Shown here in pieces: positions 27,611 through 36,955 of a stretch of DNA of 37,076 nt. The DNA is from Lentibacillus kapialis (GTDB lineage: Bacteria > Bacillota > Bacilli > Bacillales > Amphibacillaceae), in NCBI RefSeq assembly GCF_014646635.1, contig NZ_BMNQ01000034.1, positions 1-37,076 on the forward strand. Direction: 5' to 3'. Both the position numbers and the translations under genes were made by a program. The notes under the pieces were generated by a model that was not told the DNA's origin, made no database searches, and saw only the letters and a list, made by a program, of their open reading frames with translations. Numbering within the stretch: position 1 is the first letter of the stretch; each line of letters starts with the position of its first letter.

Positions 27611-27985
27611 CTATCTATTATCTGTTCTTCCCAGCGTTAGTGCCCCAACAATCAGTGGCAGCTGCAAGGGTAAACGCAACCATAGAATCCAGGGATTGGC
27701 TTGTTTTCCTGGCTGGAATGATATCCGTTTCACAGCCATGTACACATTTGCCGGAAAAACAGCGATCATAAAAAACGCTAAGAGTTTCCCAGTGATATGT
27801 TGTCCTTTTTTCACCCAAAGCAAGACGGAAAAAATCATTTCAAAAACACCTGAAACCAGCACTATTGTCCGTCTTAAGGGAAGTGATCTCGGTACAATCT
27901 TACGGAAGCCTTGTTCATGGACAAAATGCAAGACACCAGCTCCAAATAAAAGAATCGAATATAGTGTTCGAAAAAACAATTTCAT
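27611..27985 (-). CDS. DoxX-like membrane protein
   Basis: This 124-aa protein has four hydrophobic segments and the pattern GVLHFVHEQGFRKIVPRSLP followed by SGVFEMIFSVLL and VFPANVYMAVK, typical of the DoxX-like COG4270 group. The function of the group in Bacillaceae is unknown. The start ATG 27985 is preceded by AAGGTGG. It is separate from the GNAT gene by about 120 bases without features. Confidence 0.75.
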   Translation of the reverse strand: MKLFFRTLYSILLFGAGVLHFVHEQGFRKIVPRSLPLRRTIVLVSGVFEMIFSVLLWVKKGQHITGKLLAFFMIAVFPANVYMAVKRISFQPGKQANPWILWLRLPLQLPLIVGALTLGRTDNR

Positions 27986-28156
27986 ATGTATGCCACCTTT
28001 TTATTCACTCATTTCATACCCTTCCTGCCAGTATCCAACTATCCTAATGCAGATGTTTCTTTTTGTAAAACTTACCATTTGATGATGACGTAATAGTTTT
28101 CAACTCATTGATCTGTGCTGTAGACAGACGCAATTCTTGTTTGAATGAGTTAAAGT

Positions 28157-28516
28157 CTAAATGTAAAAACCAATCGTTGCTGAAATAATACCCACTAATA
28201 TTGACGTAGCAACATATATAGCTGCTGTGTTTATTTTGTTTGATTCTATTAATGTTATGGTTTCGGTTCCAAAAGTTGAGAATGTTGTATACGCACCACA
28301 AAAACCAACACCTCCAAAAAACCACAACCATTCACTGATATCATTTGAAAAATGAAGCTGAGTAATCAGCCCGAGCAAAAATGAACCTGTGATGTTTACA
28401 ATCCAAGTTCCTAAAGGAAATACGTTTTCTTTTCGAGTTCCTTTACTAACCAAGTACCCAACTACAAACCTAACTGCAGCACCTAAAGAACCGCCAATTC
28501 CTATAACCCAAATCAT
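28157..28516 (-). CDS. crcB: Fluoride channel/exporter FluC (CrcB), subunit 1
   Basis: The 119-aa protein has four membrane helices and the FluC hallmarks GGSLGAAVRF, PLGTWIVNITGSFLLG and GAYTTFSTFGTET. FluC dimers let fluoride leave the cell. It starts one base after the end of the second crcB gene, with an AGGTGATG box, so they form an operon. In Bacillus such paired small genes are thought to form the channel together. The minus strand beyond the stop, 28044-28156, has an open stretch with no start and is not called. Confidence 0.9.
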   Translation of the reverse strand: MIWVIGIGGSLGAAVRFVVGYLVSKGTRKENVFPLGTWIVNITGSFLLGLITQLHFSNDISEWLWFFGGVGFCGAYTTFSTFGTETITLIESNKINTAAIYVATSILVGIISATIGFYI

Positions 28517-28517
28517 A

Positions 28518-28895
28518 TTACATCACCTGCGTTTTCTTTAGTGCTAATTTATAACCTGAAAATGCCAACACTATTCCCAAAACTGTGCTAGCTAGTACAT
28601 AAAGAAACGCCATAAATATAAGACCTTCCCGGAATAAGTTAAGCGTTTCTACTGAAAAGGTTGAAAATGTCGTAAAGGAGCCGACAAATCCTGTTCCAAC
28701 TAAAAGCGCAAACTCAGGCTTTATTATTCCCTTTTGATTTACAAATGTTAAAAACCACCCCAGAAAAAAACATCCAATAAGATTGATTAAGAAGGTGCCT
28801 AAAGGAAATCCATTGTTAATATGTATCCATTCACCTAAAGCAAATCTGCATATAGAACCAAAAAAACCACCAATTATCACTAACAATACCTTCAC
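28518..28895 (-). CDS. crcB: Fluoride channel/exporter FluC (CrcB), subunit 2
   Basis: This 125-aa second FluC paralogue has GGFFGSICRFALG, PLGTFLINLIGCFFLG and GSFTTFSTFSVET. It is first in the two-gene operon. The GTG at 28895 lies 6 bases after AAAGGTG and is preferred over the GTG at 28904, which lies inside that box. No fluoride riboswitch (crcB motif) could be recognised in the 90 bases upstream. Confidence 0.9.
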   Translation of the reverse strand: MKVLLVIIGGFFGSICRFALGEWIHINNGFPLGTFLINLIGCFFLGWFLTFVNQKGIIKPEFALLVGTGFVGSFTTFSTFSVETLNLFREGLIFMAFLYVLASTVLGIVLAFSGYKLALKKTQVM

Positions 28896-28989
28896 GTTAA
28901 TCACCTTTCTAAAGCTGCAGTTATTCCTGGTCAGCGTCCGAATTAGGAAGTTTTTCCACTAACTATACGATTATATACGATTATATTAG

Positions 28990-29391
28990 TTACGGGGCAA
29001 ACCCATAAAAAAGTAAAATAAATATAAAGGGGAGCACATATCCAATACCCACCAGCACGACCAACCAAAATATCAACATTGCAATTCTTGTCCAGATATT
29101 TTGAAATGATTCATTAGTGAATTTAAATACTTTGAAACCGATTATTATAACCAGTGGAACGAGATAAAAATATAAAAATAAACTTACCCAATTATAAAGC
29201 TTTGTAAACCCGCCATCAACAGGATCATCAGTCAAACTATAAGTTGATGAAATATACATTTGCCCACTCATAAAAACAACCGATAACAGCGAAAAATATA
29301 TAAGAAAACTAAATTTTATACTTCTCTTTTCCTGTTTAAGCACAACATACATAAGTATCAAAAAGATGATCAGAATAATTATTTTAAACAA
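28990..29391 (-). CDS. Hypothetical membrane protein, about four helices
   Basis: No family is recognised. The product (133 aa from TTG 29391, or 144 aa from TTG 29424) has hydrophobic segments at its N-terminus, around residues 25-45, 75-95 and 105-130, and an AT-rich coding sequence. TTG 29391 has AGGGTGA 8 bases ahead, while 29424 has no box. It follows the 107-aa membrane gene by about 60 bases and may be co-transcribed with it. Confidence 0.5.
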   Translation of the reverse strand: MFKIIILIIFLILMYVVLKQEKRSIKFSFLIYFSLLSVVFMSGQMYISSTYSLTDDPVDGGFTKLYNWVSLFLYFYLVPLVIIIGFKVFKFTNESFQNIWTRIAMLIFWLVVLVGIGYVLPFIFILLFYGFAP

Positions 29392-29453
29392 CGATTTTAT
29401 CACCCTGTATGAACAATAAATCAAGCATTCTGACGCTTGCCATCAGAAGATTT

Positions 29454-29777
29454 TCATATAAAATAAGAAAAATAAGCTCCGAATGTAATCAAGAAACTGC
29501 CCAAAATAAACAACAATAATCCCGCATCAATCGCCGTCATATGGAATTCGAACGGCCCAACACCACCGGCCTTTTGCCCTGTGTAACCCTTTATATGCGC
29601 GTTAAATTCATTATTTTCCTGATGGATATACAATGAAAATAACCATTTTATCCCAAATATAAGAATGCCGCCCAAGAAAACAATATCGATAAAGTTCCAG
29701 CCAAGTATGCGTGATACTGCCCAAAGCAAAAGTGCTTCAACAACTATCGTCATTAACACCATATAGCCTTTTTTCAA
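29454..29777 (-). CDS. Hypothetical membrane protein, three helices
   Basis: The 107-aa product has two N-terminal hydrophobic helices (VLMTIVVEALLLWAV, IDIVFLGGILIFGIKWLF), a polar loop with KGYTGQKAGGVGPFEF, and a C-terminal helix. The family is not known to me. The start is TTG 29777, with GGGAAGGG about 8 bases upstream. It precedes another membrane gene and follows the ABC transporter genes after a 180-base gap that holds nothing recognisable. Confidence 0.6.
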   Translation of the reverse strand: MKKGYMVLMTIVVEALLLWAVSRILGWNFIDIVFLGGILIFGIKWLFSLYIHQENNEFNAHIKGYTGQKAGGVGPFEFHMTAIDAGLLLFILGSFLITFGAYFSYFI

Positions 29778-29959
29778 AATATTCCCTTCCCTCGATTATT
29801 TGAATAATAGACCATACGTATTTAACTTATTAATGTTTCACATTTGTATATGAAACAGTTTCTAAAACTTATTCGGGAATGGTCTTATATAGTTGAATCA
29901 CTACCAAAGATGGGTTTTTCCAAACATTTAAATAATTATCAAGAAATTGGCGAAATGAA

Positions 29960-30682
29960 TTACCCATCATAAAACCTCCAAAAACCTCGATTCTGAAGCC
30001 AGAAATACAGTAGAATTAAGACGGCAGAATATCCCCCTAACCACAGATAAACAAAACCGATCGCCGGAAATATCGATGCAACATTAGATCCCTCCATCAA
30101 GGACATCAAGTGTGGCACTGGGGGTAAGACCCAAACAGTCCACTGCAAAAAATTCGGCAATGCGTGGCGAAGCCCAGTGGAAGCAATGGAGACAAGCAAT
30201 ACGAAACTGACACCAAGCCAACCGGTTCCCGGATTTTTGATTATCTCCCGTGTAAATAAAGCAGCCATCGATACTGATAAAACACCCAAGAAAAAATGGT
30301 TAAGAACTCCGATGATTAATTTGAGAATGGAGATATCTGCTCCGAACATGCCGAACACCACGGGATAAGCCACTGAGAAAACAGAAAGCACGATGACACA
30401 TAAAAACATCGTCATATATTTGGACAAAAACATCTTGACTTTACTTTTCGCATGAAGGATCGTCAAATGCTGCTGGGTTGGATCTTCTGTATGGAAGAAA
30501 CTCAAGGTGAACCAGACCATTAGCAAAAACAAATAAAGTGCCGTCACTGCAGTACTGCTCAAAACCGGATTTGGCTTATACGTATAGTTAAGAAATAAGG
30601 CAACTAGATAAATGGTGAGCGGTGGGACATAACGGTATGATTTTATATAATCCAAAAAGTAATAACTGATTAGAGCCTTCAT
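29960..30682 (-). CDS. ABC transporter permease
   Basis: This 240-aa protein has six hydrophobic segments and a LTILHAKSKVKMFLSKY cytosolic loop typical of ABC-2 type export permeases. It starts inside the last codons of the ATPase gene (ATGA overlap, 30679-30682), so the pair is translationally coupled. The substrate is unknown; no peptide or lantibiotic gene is adjacent, so bacteriocin immunity cannot be inferred. Confidence 0.75.
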   Translation of the reverse strand: MKALISYYFLDYIKSYRYVPPLTIYLVALFLNYTYKPNPVLSSTAVTALYLFLLMVWFTLSFFHTEDPTQQHLTILHAKSKVKMFLSKYMTMFLCVIVLSVFSVAYPVVFGMFGADISILKLIIGVLNHFFLGVLSVSMAALFTREIIKNPGTGWLGVSFVLLVSIASTGLRHALPNFLQWTVWVLPPVPHLMSLMEGSNVASIFPAIGFVYLWLGGYSAVLILLYFWLQNRGFWRFYDG

Positions 30683-31524
30683 TTTTCATCCTCTCTACGC
30701 AATGATTGAATTGAAATGCCATGCTGGATAAGTGTTAGCAGAAGTCGGTCACTGGCAGATCGCTCAACATCCATTAATAAAAGATCACCATTACCCGTTT
30801 GCTTTTTGCTGATTATGCCATCGATCTCATCTAGGAAATCAAGGTTTTGGTCGTTTGTATCAGCTTCAATTTTTACATGGAACCTGGATTTCTTTGCAGG
30901 AACATATTCCGATTGAATCCGCTGATTTCCCAAAACAATAACCCTGTCGGCAATGTTGTTTAAGAGCTTTTTATCGTGACAGGTGAATAGAATCGTGAGA
31001 CCATCCGATTTCAATCGATATAGAATCGATTCCAAGTCATTCCGTGCGTCCAGATCAAGCCCTGAAAGTGGTTCGTCCAACAAAAGGACATCAGATTCCT
31101 CCAACAGAGCTTGCATCATTCCAACTTTCTGCTTCATACCTTTGGAAAACGTACCGATAGCATTTGTCCGTTGATCACCCAAATGAAACTGGTAAAGCAA
31201 GGATGAAATGCGATTTTGAAGTGTAGAACCTGAAAAACCCCGGATTCTTCCCATATGATAGAGATATTGCTCCGCAGTGAAACGAATATTGTAAGGGAAA
31301 TTTTCCGGAACATAACCAATCATTGTGTCTGGATTCATGCATTTAACGGTACCATGCGTGGGTTTCGTAATTCCGGCAAGTATTTTCAGCAGCGTACTTT
31401 TACCCGAACCGTTGTCACCCCTGATCGCAAGGGCTTCACCCTCATTGACAGACAGCGAAAGGTTTGAGAATATCCTGGTGAAATATGTTTTAGTTAGCTC
31501 TTGCACTTCTATCAACGTGGCCAT
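30679..31524 (-). CDS. ABC transporter ATP-binding protein
   Basis: The 281-aa protein has Walker A GDNGSGKST (36-44), the signature FSKGMKQK (126-133) and Walker B LLLDEP (147-152), followed by SGLD and the H-loop TCHD. About 80 residues after the ATPase core form an extra C-terminal domain of the kind found in CcmA/NatA-like exporters. ATG 31524 has GGAGTG 7 bases upstream; the frame opens nine codons earlier. It is the first gene of a two-gene exporter operon with the permease. Confidence 0.85.
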   Translation of the reverse strand: MATLIEVQELTKTYFTRIFSNLSLSVNEGEALAIRGDNGSGKSTLLKILAGITKPTHGTVKCMNPDTMIGYVPENFPYNIRFTAEQYLYHMGRIRGFSGSTLQNRISSLLYQFHLGDQRTNAIGTFSKGMKQKVGMMQALLEESDVLLLDEPLSGLDLDARNDLESILYRLKSDGLTILFTCHDKKLLNNIADRVIVLGNQRIQSEYVPAKKSRFHVKIEADTNDQNLDFLDEIDGIISKKQTGNGDLLLMDVERSASDRLLLTLIQHGISIQSLRREDEK

Positions 31525-31604
31525 AAATACACTCCAATCCAATAATCTCACTGAAAAAGATTTTATTCCATTACTGCGCCCTAAGAATAATGTTAAATAG
31601 CCAT

Positions 31605-32996
31605 TTAATTCATTTTGTTTAAAGTTTTGTCCTGTAAAAACGATCCACTTTTCACAAGTTGTCTAAATCCAAAATGAAGGCGATCGTCTGTAAACTGCAG
31701 CAGGTGCTCGGTACCATGCATTGTAATTGTGACAGCCTGGCGACCGACGGCACGGGTTGGCATTTCAGTTCCTTGGATCTCCACAAAAAGGGCCGCATCC
31801 TTTTCGTAGACTTTAATCGTCTGCCCTTCATTAGATTGATAGACACCGGTAATTGCTTGACGATCAGCTTCAGTAAGTGTGTAATTGTCATATTTGATGG
31901 CCGCTTTGTCAGGGTCAATACCCATGTCGCTTTGCACGGCCCCTTTTAAAAGAGCTTCTGCAGGTGCACCCGCAATATTCGTTAAGCAAATGGCTGCCAT
32001 GCTCTTCTCAGGTAATACTGCGAATTGTGCCGTCACACCTTTTATTCCCCCACCGTGTTCAATGAGTGTTGTACCAAAGAAGTCAGGTGTTACCATAACA
32101 CCATAACCATAATGCCGACCGGGCTCAACTTCAATATGTAGGGAAGTGAGCGCAGTAAGGCTTTCTGCAGTTAAAATACCATTACCGTCTTTTAAAAACA
32201 CATTACCAAAGCGAAGCATATCATTGGCAGTCGATTTTACATAACCGGCGGACCACATAGCTGGCGCATCCCACCATTCAGGTGAGTGTATAATTGTTGG
32301 TGTTTCGGCAGTTGGATCAATGCTGTACAGGCGAGCCGCCCGCTCATCCAATTGATTGGGATTAAAAAAACTATTATTCATCCCGAGGGGCTCAAAGACG
32401 TTCTTCTCTATATAACGTTCATACAGCTGCCCACTAACACGTTCAATAATGATGCCAAGGAGGGCATAGCCGTCGTTTGAATAACTGAATGACTTCCCAG
32501 GTCGATCAAGGAGAACGATTTGTATGGCATTTAAATAGTTTATGAGATCGTCGTAAGTATCTATGCTGTCTTGCTCTCGGTCAAGAGGAGCGCCCATTTT
32601 AATTTGCATATTAAATGAACCGTCTCTTTCCATTGCTTGCTTATTCGCGTAAAAAAGCGTATTTAACGGGGGAATGCCGGATGTATGGGTCATCAGATGA
32701 TGAAGCGTTATATCTTCACTCCCTTGAAACGTCATCTCGGGCAAATGTGTTTTGATGGGGTCATGTACGGATAGTAGACCGTCTTCCTGTAGCTGAAGTA
32801 CTGCAATACAAGTCATTGACTTTGTAATACTGCCAATACCAAAGATGGTGTCAGCCGTAACAGGCAATTCATTTTCCCGATCCCGGTAGCCGAATCCTTT
32901 TTGGTAACGTTGATTGCTCAATGCAATCATTGCTCCTGGGGTTTGATGGGCATTCATGAGCGATTCAGCGAACGCTTCGTACGTTTCTTTATCCAC
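31605..32996 (-). CDS. Serine hydrolase, class C beta-lactamase-like
   Basis: The 463-aa protein has the S-x-x-K motif SITK (Ser56-Lys59), the Y-x-N motif YSN (172-174) and an EHGGG segment in place of KTG, as in the beta-lactamase class C/esterase/DD-peptidase group. A C-terminal lipocalin-like extension (about 365-455) follows. Many relatives are secreted, but no signal peptide or membrane anchor is visible, so an intracellular peptidase or esterase role is more likely than antibiotic resistance. It starts with GTG at 32996 after AGGGAGGCG. Confidence 0.8.
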   Translation of the reverse strand: MDKETYEAFAESLMNAHQTPGAMIALSNQRYQKGFGYRDRENELPVTADTIFGIGSITKSMTCIAVLQLQEDGLLSVHDPIKTHLPEMTFQGSEDITLHHLMTHTSGIPPLNTLFYANKQAMERDGSFNMQIKMGAPLDREQDSIDTYDDLINYLNAIQIVLLDRPGKSFSYSNDGYALLGIIIERVSGQLYERYIEKNVFEPLGMNNSFFNPNQLDERAARLYSIDPTAETPTIIHSPEWWDAPAMWSAGYVKSTANDMLRFGNVFLKDGNGILTAESLTALTSLHIEVEPGRHYGYGVMVTPDFFGTTLIEHGGGIKGVTAQFAVLPEKSMAAICLTNIAGAPAEALLKGAVQSDMGIDPDKAAIKYDNYTLTEADRQAITGVYQSNEGQTIKVYEKDAALFVEIQGTEMPTRAVGRQAVTITMHGTEHLLQFTDDRLHFGFRQLVKSGSFLQDKTLNKMN

Positions 32997-33032
32997 GATA
33001 ACGCCTCCCTTAGTTTAAATAATCATACGTTT

Positions 33033-33263
33033 TTAGCGGGCAAATGGTTTCACTAATTGGTCTTTAGACACAAAAATGGCGTATGATCCTATTCGGTTAT
33101 CGTATCCGTTAACAGAAGAACACACTTGAATTATGTTGTTCGGCAAATGCGCAAGGACTATCTCGATCAGATTGTTGTCTATGCCTATGAGCAGGCATGA
33201 GAGCCTTAACCCCTTCGCCTCACACTGATGCTTAGGTAATAAAATCATAGCAGTGAACTTCAC
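33033..33263 (-). CDS. Doubtful 76-aa ORF
   Basis: An open frame between the helicase and serine hydrolase genes ends in SVNGYDNRIGSYAIFVSKDQ, which looks like protein rather than random sequence, but I recognise no family. The start would be GTG with only a poor GGGG box, and the N-terminal half is unconvincing. It could be the 3' end of a decayed gene. Confidence 0.2.
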   Translation of the reverse strand: MKFTAMILLPKHQCEAKGLRLSCLLIGIDNNLIEIVLAHLPNNIIQVCSSVNGYDNRIGSYAIFVSKDQLVKPFAR

Positions 33264-33285
33264 TGCTTATTAACCCCGACCCTAG

Positions 33286-36024
33286 CTATATTTGTTTGCT
33301 TAAACTTAACACATCAAGCATTTTATTACGTAATACCTTTTCTTCCTCACTCCCAGTTGTCTTCAATCTAAGAATTGGCACATCGTACTTCTGTAATATC
33401 GTATCTTTCATCGCATCCCTTTTAAGCTGATTCTGATCATTTGCATGAAAAGCGTGACCATCGACTTCTACTACTAAGACCGGCATTTTATCCATCTTGT
33501 TAAATATCAAAAAGTCCGTATGTGTTCGTATATTCAAGGCAAATTCACGCTCTGCTTCTGTCAGCTTATTCATGTCTTTGAGCAGCATTCTTAATGGCTG
33601 ATGAACCACATAATCCAGCGTTTGAAACGAATCTTCTTCTAACACCTTTTTGATGACTACACTCATTAAATTTTCCGAATTGTGTTCTGAAACTTTTTTA
33701 TGTTTCTTTAATACCTCAATTAATTTTTCATGATAATCACGATAAAGCAGATCGAATACTGAACGGATTTGACTTTGCACAACTTTAAAATTCCGATACG
33801 TAATATACTTAATTAAATCGCCGATATTCGTACCGTGCCACTCCCTCCCCCCTGCTGCCACAACAATAACCAGTTTTTTTACAGCTCGTGAAACTGCTAC
33901 GTTTATCAGGTTGGCATTATCGACAAAGTCATCTGATTTTACATTGTTGGCAACCGTGGAAAGGATAATGATGTCTTTCTCTCTTCCCTGATATTTGTGA
34001 ACCGTATCTGCTTCAGTATTGTCTATAGCAGTTTGCTGTAACTTATTCGCCTGCAAACGAAACGGTGCAACTATGCCCACCGACATATCTTCTTTCAATT
34101 TGAGTTCAGTGAGAACCTCTTGTGAAATCACATCAATTTGTCGCTGGTTCACCGTTCCCCTAGCATGATTACCTTTCACCGTCTCATATATAACAAGAGG
34201 GTCTTGGTCCTCATTTTCCTCCGTTAAAACAACGAGCTCATCATGGTAAAATTTTTCATTGCAAAAGCCGATAATCTGCGGATGACAGCGATAGTGCTCT
34301 TTTAAAAGCGTCGTTTCCACTGTCTCGAATAAGGTATTGACTGAAGTTAGCAGACTATGATTGGCATAGTGATAAGCAGGGTTAAGATTATATGTATTAA
34401 AAACTGTCGTCGTTTTCTCTTCCACATCCTGAGTCACAACATTAGGAAGCTGCTTGTCATCCCCGACAACCACTGCATTTTTCGCACATGACATTACTAA
34501 GGCACCTGTGACTATATCAACTTGTGAAGCCTCATCAATTAAAACATAATCAAATAAATAATTGTTAGGAGCATTATTACGTAACGAATGAGTTGTGCTT
34601 AAAATGATTGGATATTCGCTGTTAAAGCATCCAAAATCCTTCCGTAAGATGTCTGGTAAAAATCGTACCCTGTCTTTCCCTAATCCATACTTATGAGCTA
34701 AACTTGCCTTAAATAACTTCATCGAGTCCTCACTAAAAGCCTGCATAGCATGATCAAAATCAAACTGATCGAGTTTACCGGCAAGCTTCTCGATTGCATC
34801 CGTTAATTCATGTATCTTCACTTCATAATATGTTTTCTGCAAGTACGAAACCACGGTTTCAGGCGAATAACGATACAATTTAAAATTATATATCCCATGC
34901 ACAAATAAATTGACTACCTTATTCTTAAATGGATACTTGTCTTCTTTGACTGTTTGTTCATATTCCACTAAAAATTGCAACACTTTATCCGCATTCAAAC
35001 GCAGGAAAGACTTTAATTCAGGCTCCTCATTTTCCAAGGGATAGTAATATTCTTTAAAATACTTATACTCGAGTTTGATTCTTGATAAATCCCGAGTTAA
35101 AACAGCTTTTTGCTTTTGATATTGAAGCATTTGATCCAGTTTAGCTTGTGACTCTCGCAACTCATGCTGTATCGCCTCAAACTCTTCTTTATTCAACACC
35201 CAGTTACTCATATCAGGGTATGCGCCACTTTGCTCATTAAAAAATTTTTCTTTATTTTTACTGTTCCCAAGAAAAGCTGCAATAAATTCTATGCCATATT
35301 TCTCAAGTTTCTCAAACACATTGGATGTAGCCGAATTATTGTTGGATACAACTGCGACTACTTTGTTGTTTATAATTGCATTAGCAATAATGTTTAAAAT
35401 TGTTTGTGTCTTCCCCGTCCCGGGAGGGCCCTCAATTATGCTCATTTGCTCCGTCATTGCCACGTTCGTCGCTCTCTTTTGACTCTCATTAAATCCAAAC
35501 GGAAAAATTAGTTCCGGGGATTCTCTCTCCTCATGAGTAAGGGCGTTCATTCCCAAGTACGTAGCTAACACGCTTCTCGTACTGATCGAATCAAGGTTGT
35601 TGTACTGTTTCTTCAACAAAGATACTTCCTCGTCTCCGAAATAGCCTACATAATCCGCTAATTCCTTTAAATACGTAAAGCAATTGCTTGCTCCTTGGTC
35701 TGCAAGAGCATTTTGTTCCATTGAAAGAGTTGAGCTAGGATATATTTTTTGCACTCCGTTTTTAAAGATTACTCTCTTGTAAGGACCGAAATCTAATGTT
35801 TTCTTAGAACCTCCAAGTGACTGGCCTTTATAGTAAAGTATCATCTTTTCTGTGTCTATTTCTGTCGGATCGTTTAAGTTTACCACATTCTTTTCCCTGT
35901 ACCTGTACACTTTATCAGTATTATAAAACTTAATATTCCATTTACCATCACTGAACGTGCATGATTCAATTTGCTTTGTTTTTTCCTCGTCTTTTATTAA
36001 AACGAGCTCTTTTTCTATATCCAA
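33286..36024 (-). CDS. SF1 (UPF1-like) helicase with C-terminal DUF2726/PD-(D/E)XK-like domain
   Basis: The 912-aa protein has the superfamily 1 helicase motifs in order: Q-like FGFNESQKRAT (176-186), Walker A GPPGTGKT (199-206), Walker B VLIDEAS (494-500), motif III GDDKQLP (521-527), motif IV HYRCHPQIIGFCN (577-589), motif V VHKYQGREKD (675-684) and motif VI NVAVSRA (708-714). A coiled-coil-like insertion lies at about 275-330. The last 130 residues resemble DUF2726, with Asp837, Glu853 and Asp855 (VVEVDG) as possible nuclease residues. It starts with TTG 36024 after AAAGGA. A single-gene nucleic-acid defence role is possible; the partner genes are not in view. Confidence 0.8.
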   Translation of the reverse strand: MDIEKELVLIKDEEKTKQIESCTFSDGKWNIKFYNTDKVYRYREKNVVNLNDPTEIDTEKMILYYKGQSLGGSKKTLDFGPYKRVIFKNGVQKIYPSSTLSMEQNALADQGASNCFTYLKELADYVGYFGDEEVSLLKKQYNNLDSISTRSVLATYLGMNALTHEERESPELIFPFGFNESQKRATNVAMTEQMSIIEGPPGTGKTQTILNIIANAIINNKVVAVVSNNNSATSNVFEKLEKYGIEFIAAFLGNSKNKEKFFNEQSGAYPDMSNWVLNKEEFEAIQHELRESQAKLDQMLQYQKQKAVLTRDLSRIKLEYKYFKEYYYPLENEEPELKSFLRLNADKVLQFLVEYEQTVKEDKYPFKNKVVNLFVHGIYNFKLYRYSPETVVSYLQKTYYEVKIHELTDAIEKLAGKLDQFDFDHAMQAFSEDSMKLFKASLAHKYGLGKDRVRFLPDILRKDFGCFNSEYPIILSTTHSLRNNAPNNYLFDYVLIDEASQVDIVTGALVMSCAKNAVVVGDDKQLPNVVTQDVEEKTTTVFNTYNLNPAYHYANHSLLTSVNTLFETVETTLLKEHYRCHPQIIGFCNEKFYHDELVVLTEENEDQDPLVIYETVKGNHARGTVNQRQIDVISQEVLTELKLKEDMSVGIVAPFRLQANKLQQTAIDNTEADTVHKYQGREKDIIILSTVANNVKSDDFVDNANLINVAVSRAVKKLVIVVAAGGREWHGTNIGDLIKYITYRNFKVVQSQIRSVFDLLYRDYHEKLIEVLKKHKKVSEHNSENLMSVVIKKVLEEDSFQTLDYVVHQPLRMLLKDMNKLTEAEREFALNIRTHTDFLIFNKMDKMPVLVVEVDGHAFHANDQNQLKRDAMKDTILQKYDVPILRLKTTGSEEEKVLRNKMLDVLSLSKQI

Positions 36025-36217
36025 GAATTACTGTCCTTTCTTATCTGTTCGATAATATTACCAATAAGGTTCTTCTTCATTAGATAATGTTAAAATAAGG
36101 CACATCCAAAAAAATAATGAGTCAACTTTTGTAAAAATATACAAAAATATCCTTTGACTATGTTTTAATTGTTAGTAATAACACAAAACAAAAAACACGC
36201 CAAAGGATACAGATACC

Positions 36218-36955
36218 ATGATACAGAACTTTTTTGAAAACATCAAAGATATTCTTAAAGAGAGCATCCACAAGTTAACCGGTTCGGATAAACGCATAGC
36301 GCTTGCCGAGACAGCAGAAGCCATTGGAAAAGGCGGTCAATCCCTTGTTGCGAAAGAGTTTCACGTCAGCAGAGATACCATAAGGAAAGGCCGTTGCGAG
36401 TTAAAAACAGGTATACCCTTTGAAGACGCCTTTCATGCAAGGGGCAGAAAGAAAGTGGAAGAACGTCTTCCTAATTTAATACAGGATATCAAGGCCATCG
36501 TGGATGGGCAAAGTCAGACAGATCCCAGCTTTAACACCACGAAACTGTTCACCAGACTTACCGTTGCCGAAATAAGAAAACAGCTTATCGAACTAAAAGG
36601 CTATACAGAAGAAGATTTACCTACTAACCAAACGTTAAACACCAAAATCAATGAGCAGGGTTACCAGCTCAAAAAGGTTAAGAAAGTGAAACCACTCAAG
36701 AAAATTGAAGAAACAGATGCGATATTTGATAACCTCCATCAAGTGCATTATGAGAACCAATCTAAAAGCAATGTTGTGCGTTTATCGATTGATACCAAAG
36801 ACCGCGTAAAAATCGGACCGTTTTCAAGAGGTGGCAAGAGCAGGGCAACTATAGAAGCAGCCGATCATGACTTCGGAAATGATCACCTCACACCTTTTGG
36901 CATTTTGGATGTGACCAATGATCACCTTGAACTGACATTCACCGAAACAATGTAA
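36218..36955 (+). pseudogene. ISAzo13-type transposase, 3' part lost to IS21 insertion
   Basis: The first 244 residues match the N-terminal half of ISAzo13-family (Rhodopirellula-type DDE) transposases: GGQSLVAKEFHVSRDTIRKG helix-turn-helix, RGRKKVEE linker, and RLSIDTKDRVKIGPFSRGGK, where the first DDE aspartate is in SIDTKD. The reading stops at 36955 in sequence belonging to another element, so the rest of the catalytic core is missing and the protein should be inactive. The ATG has a usable but modest upstream box. A TTGACT/TAATAA promoter-like pair lies about 50-65 bases before it. Confidence 0.75.

Noticed and set aside
28044-28156. Minus-strand open stretch beyond crcB (NSFKQELRLSTAQINELKT...)
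   Set aside because: It looks protein-like but has no start codon or ribosome binding site and no recognisable family; too weak to call.
28896-28990. Fluoride riboswitch upstream of the crcB pair
   Set aside because: The conserved crcB-motif bases and pseudoknot pairing could not be found on the minus strand.
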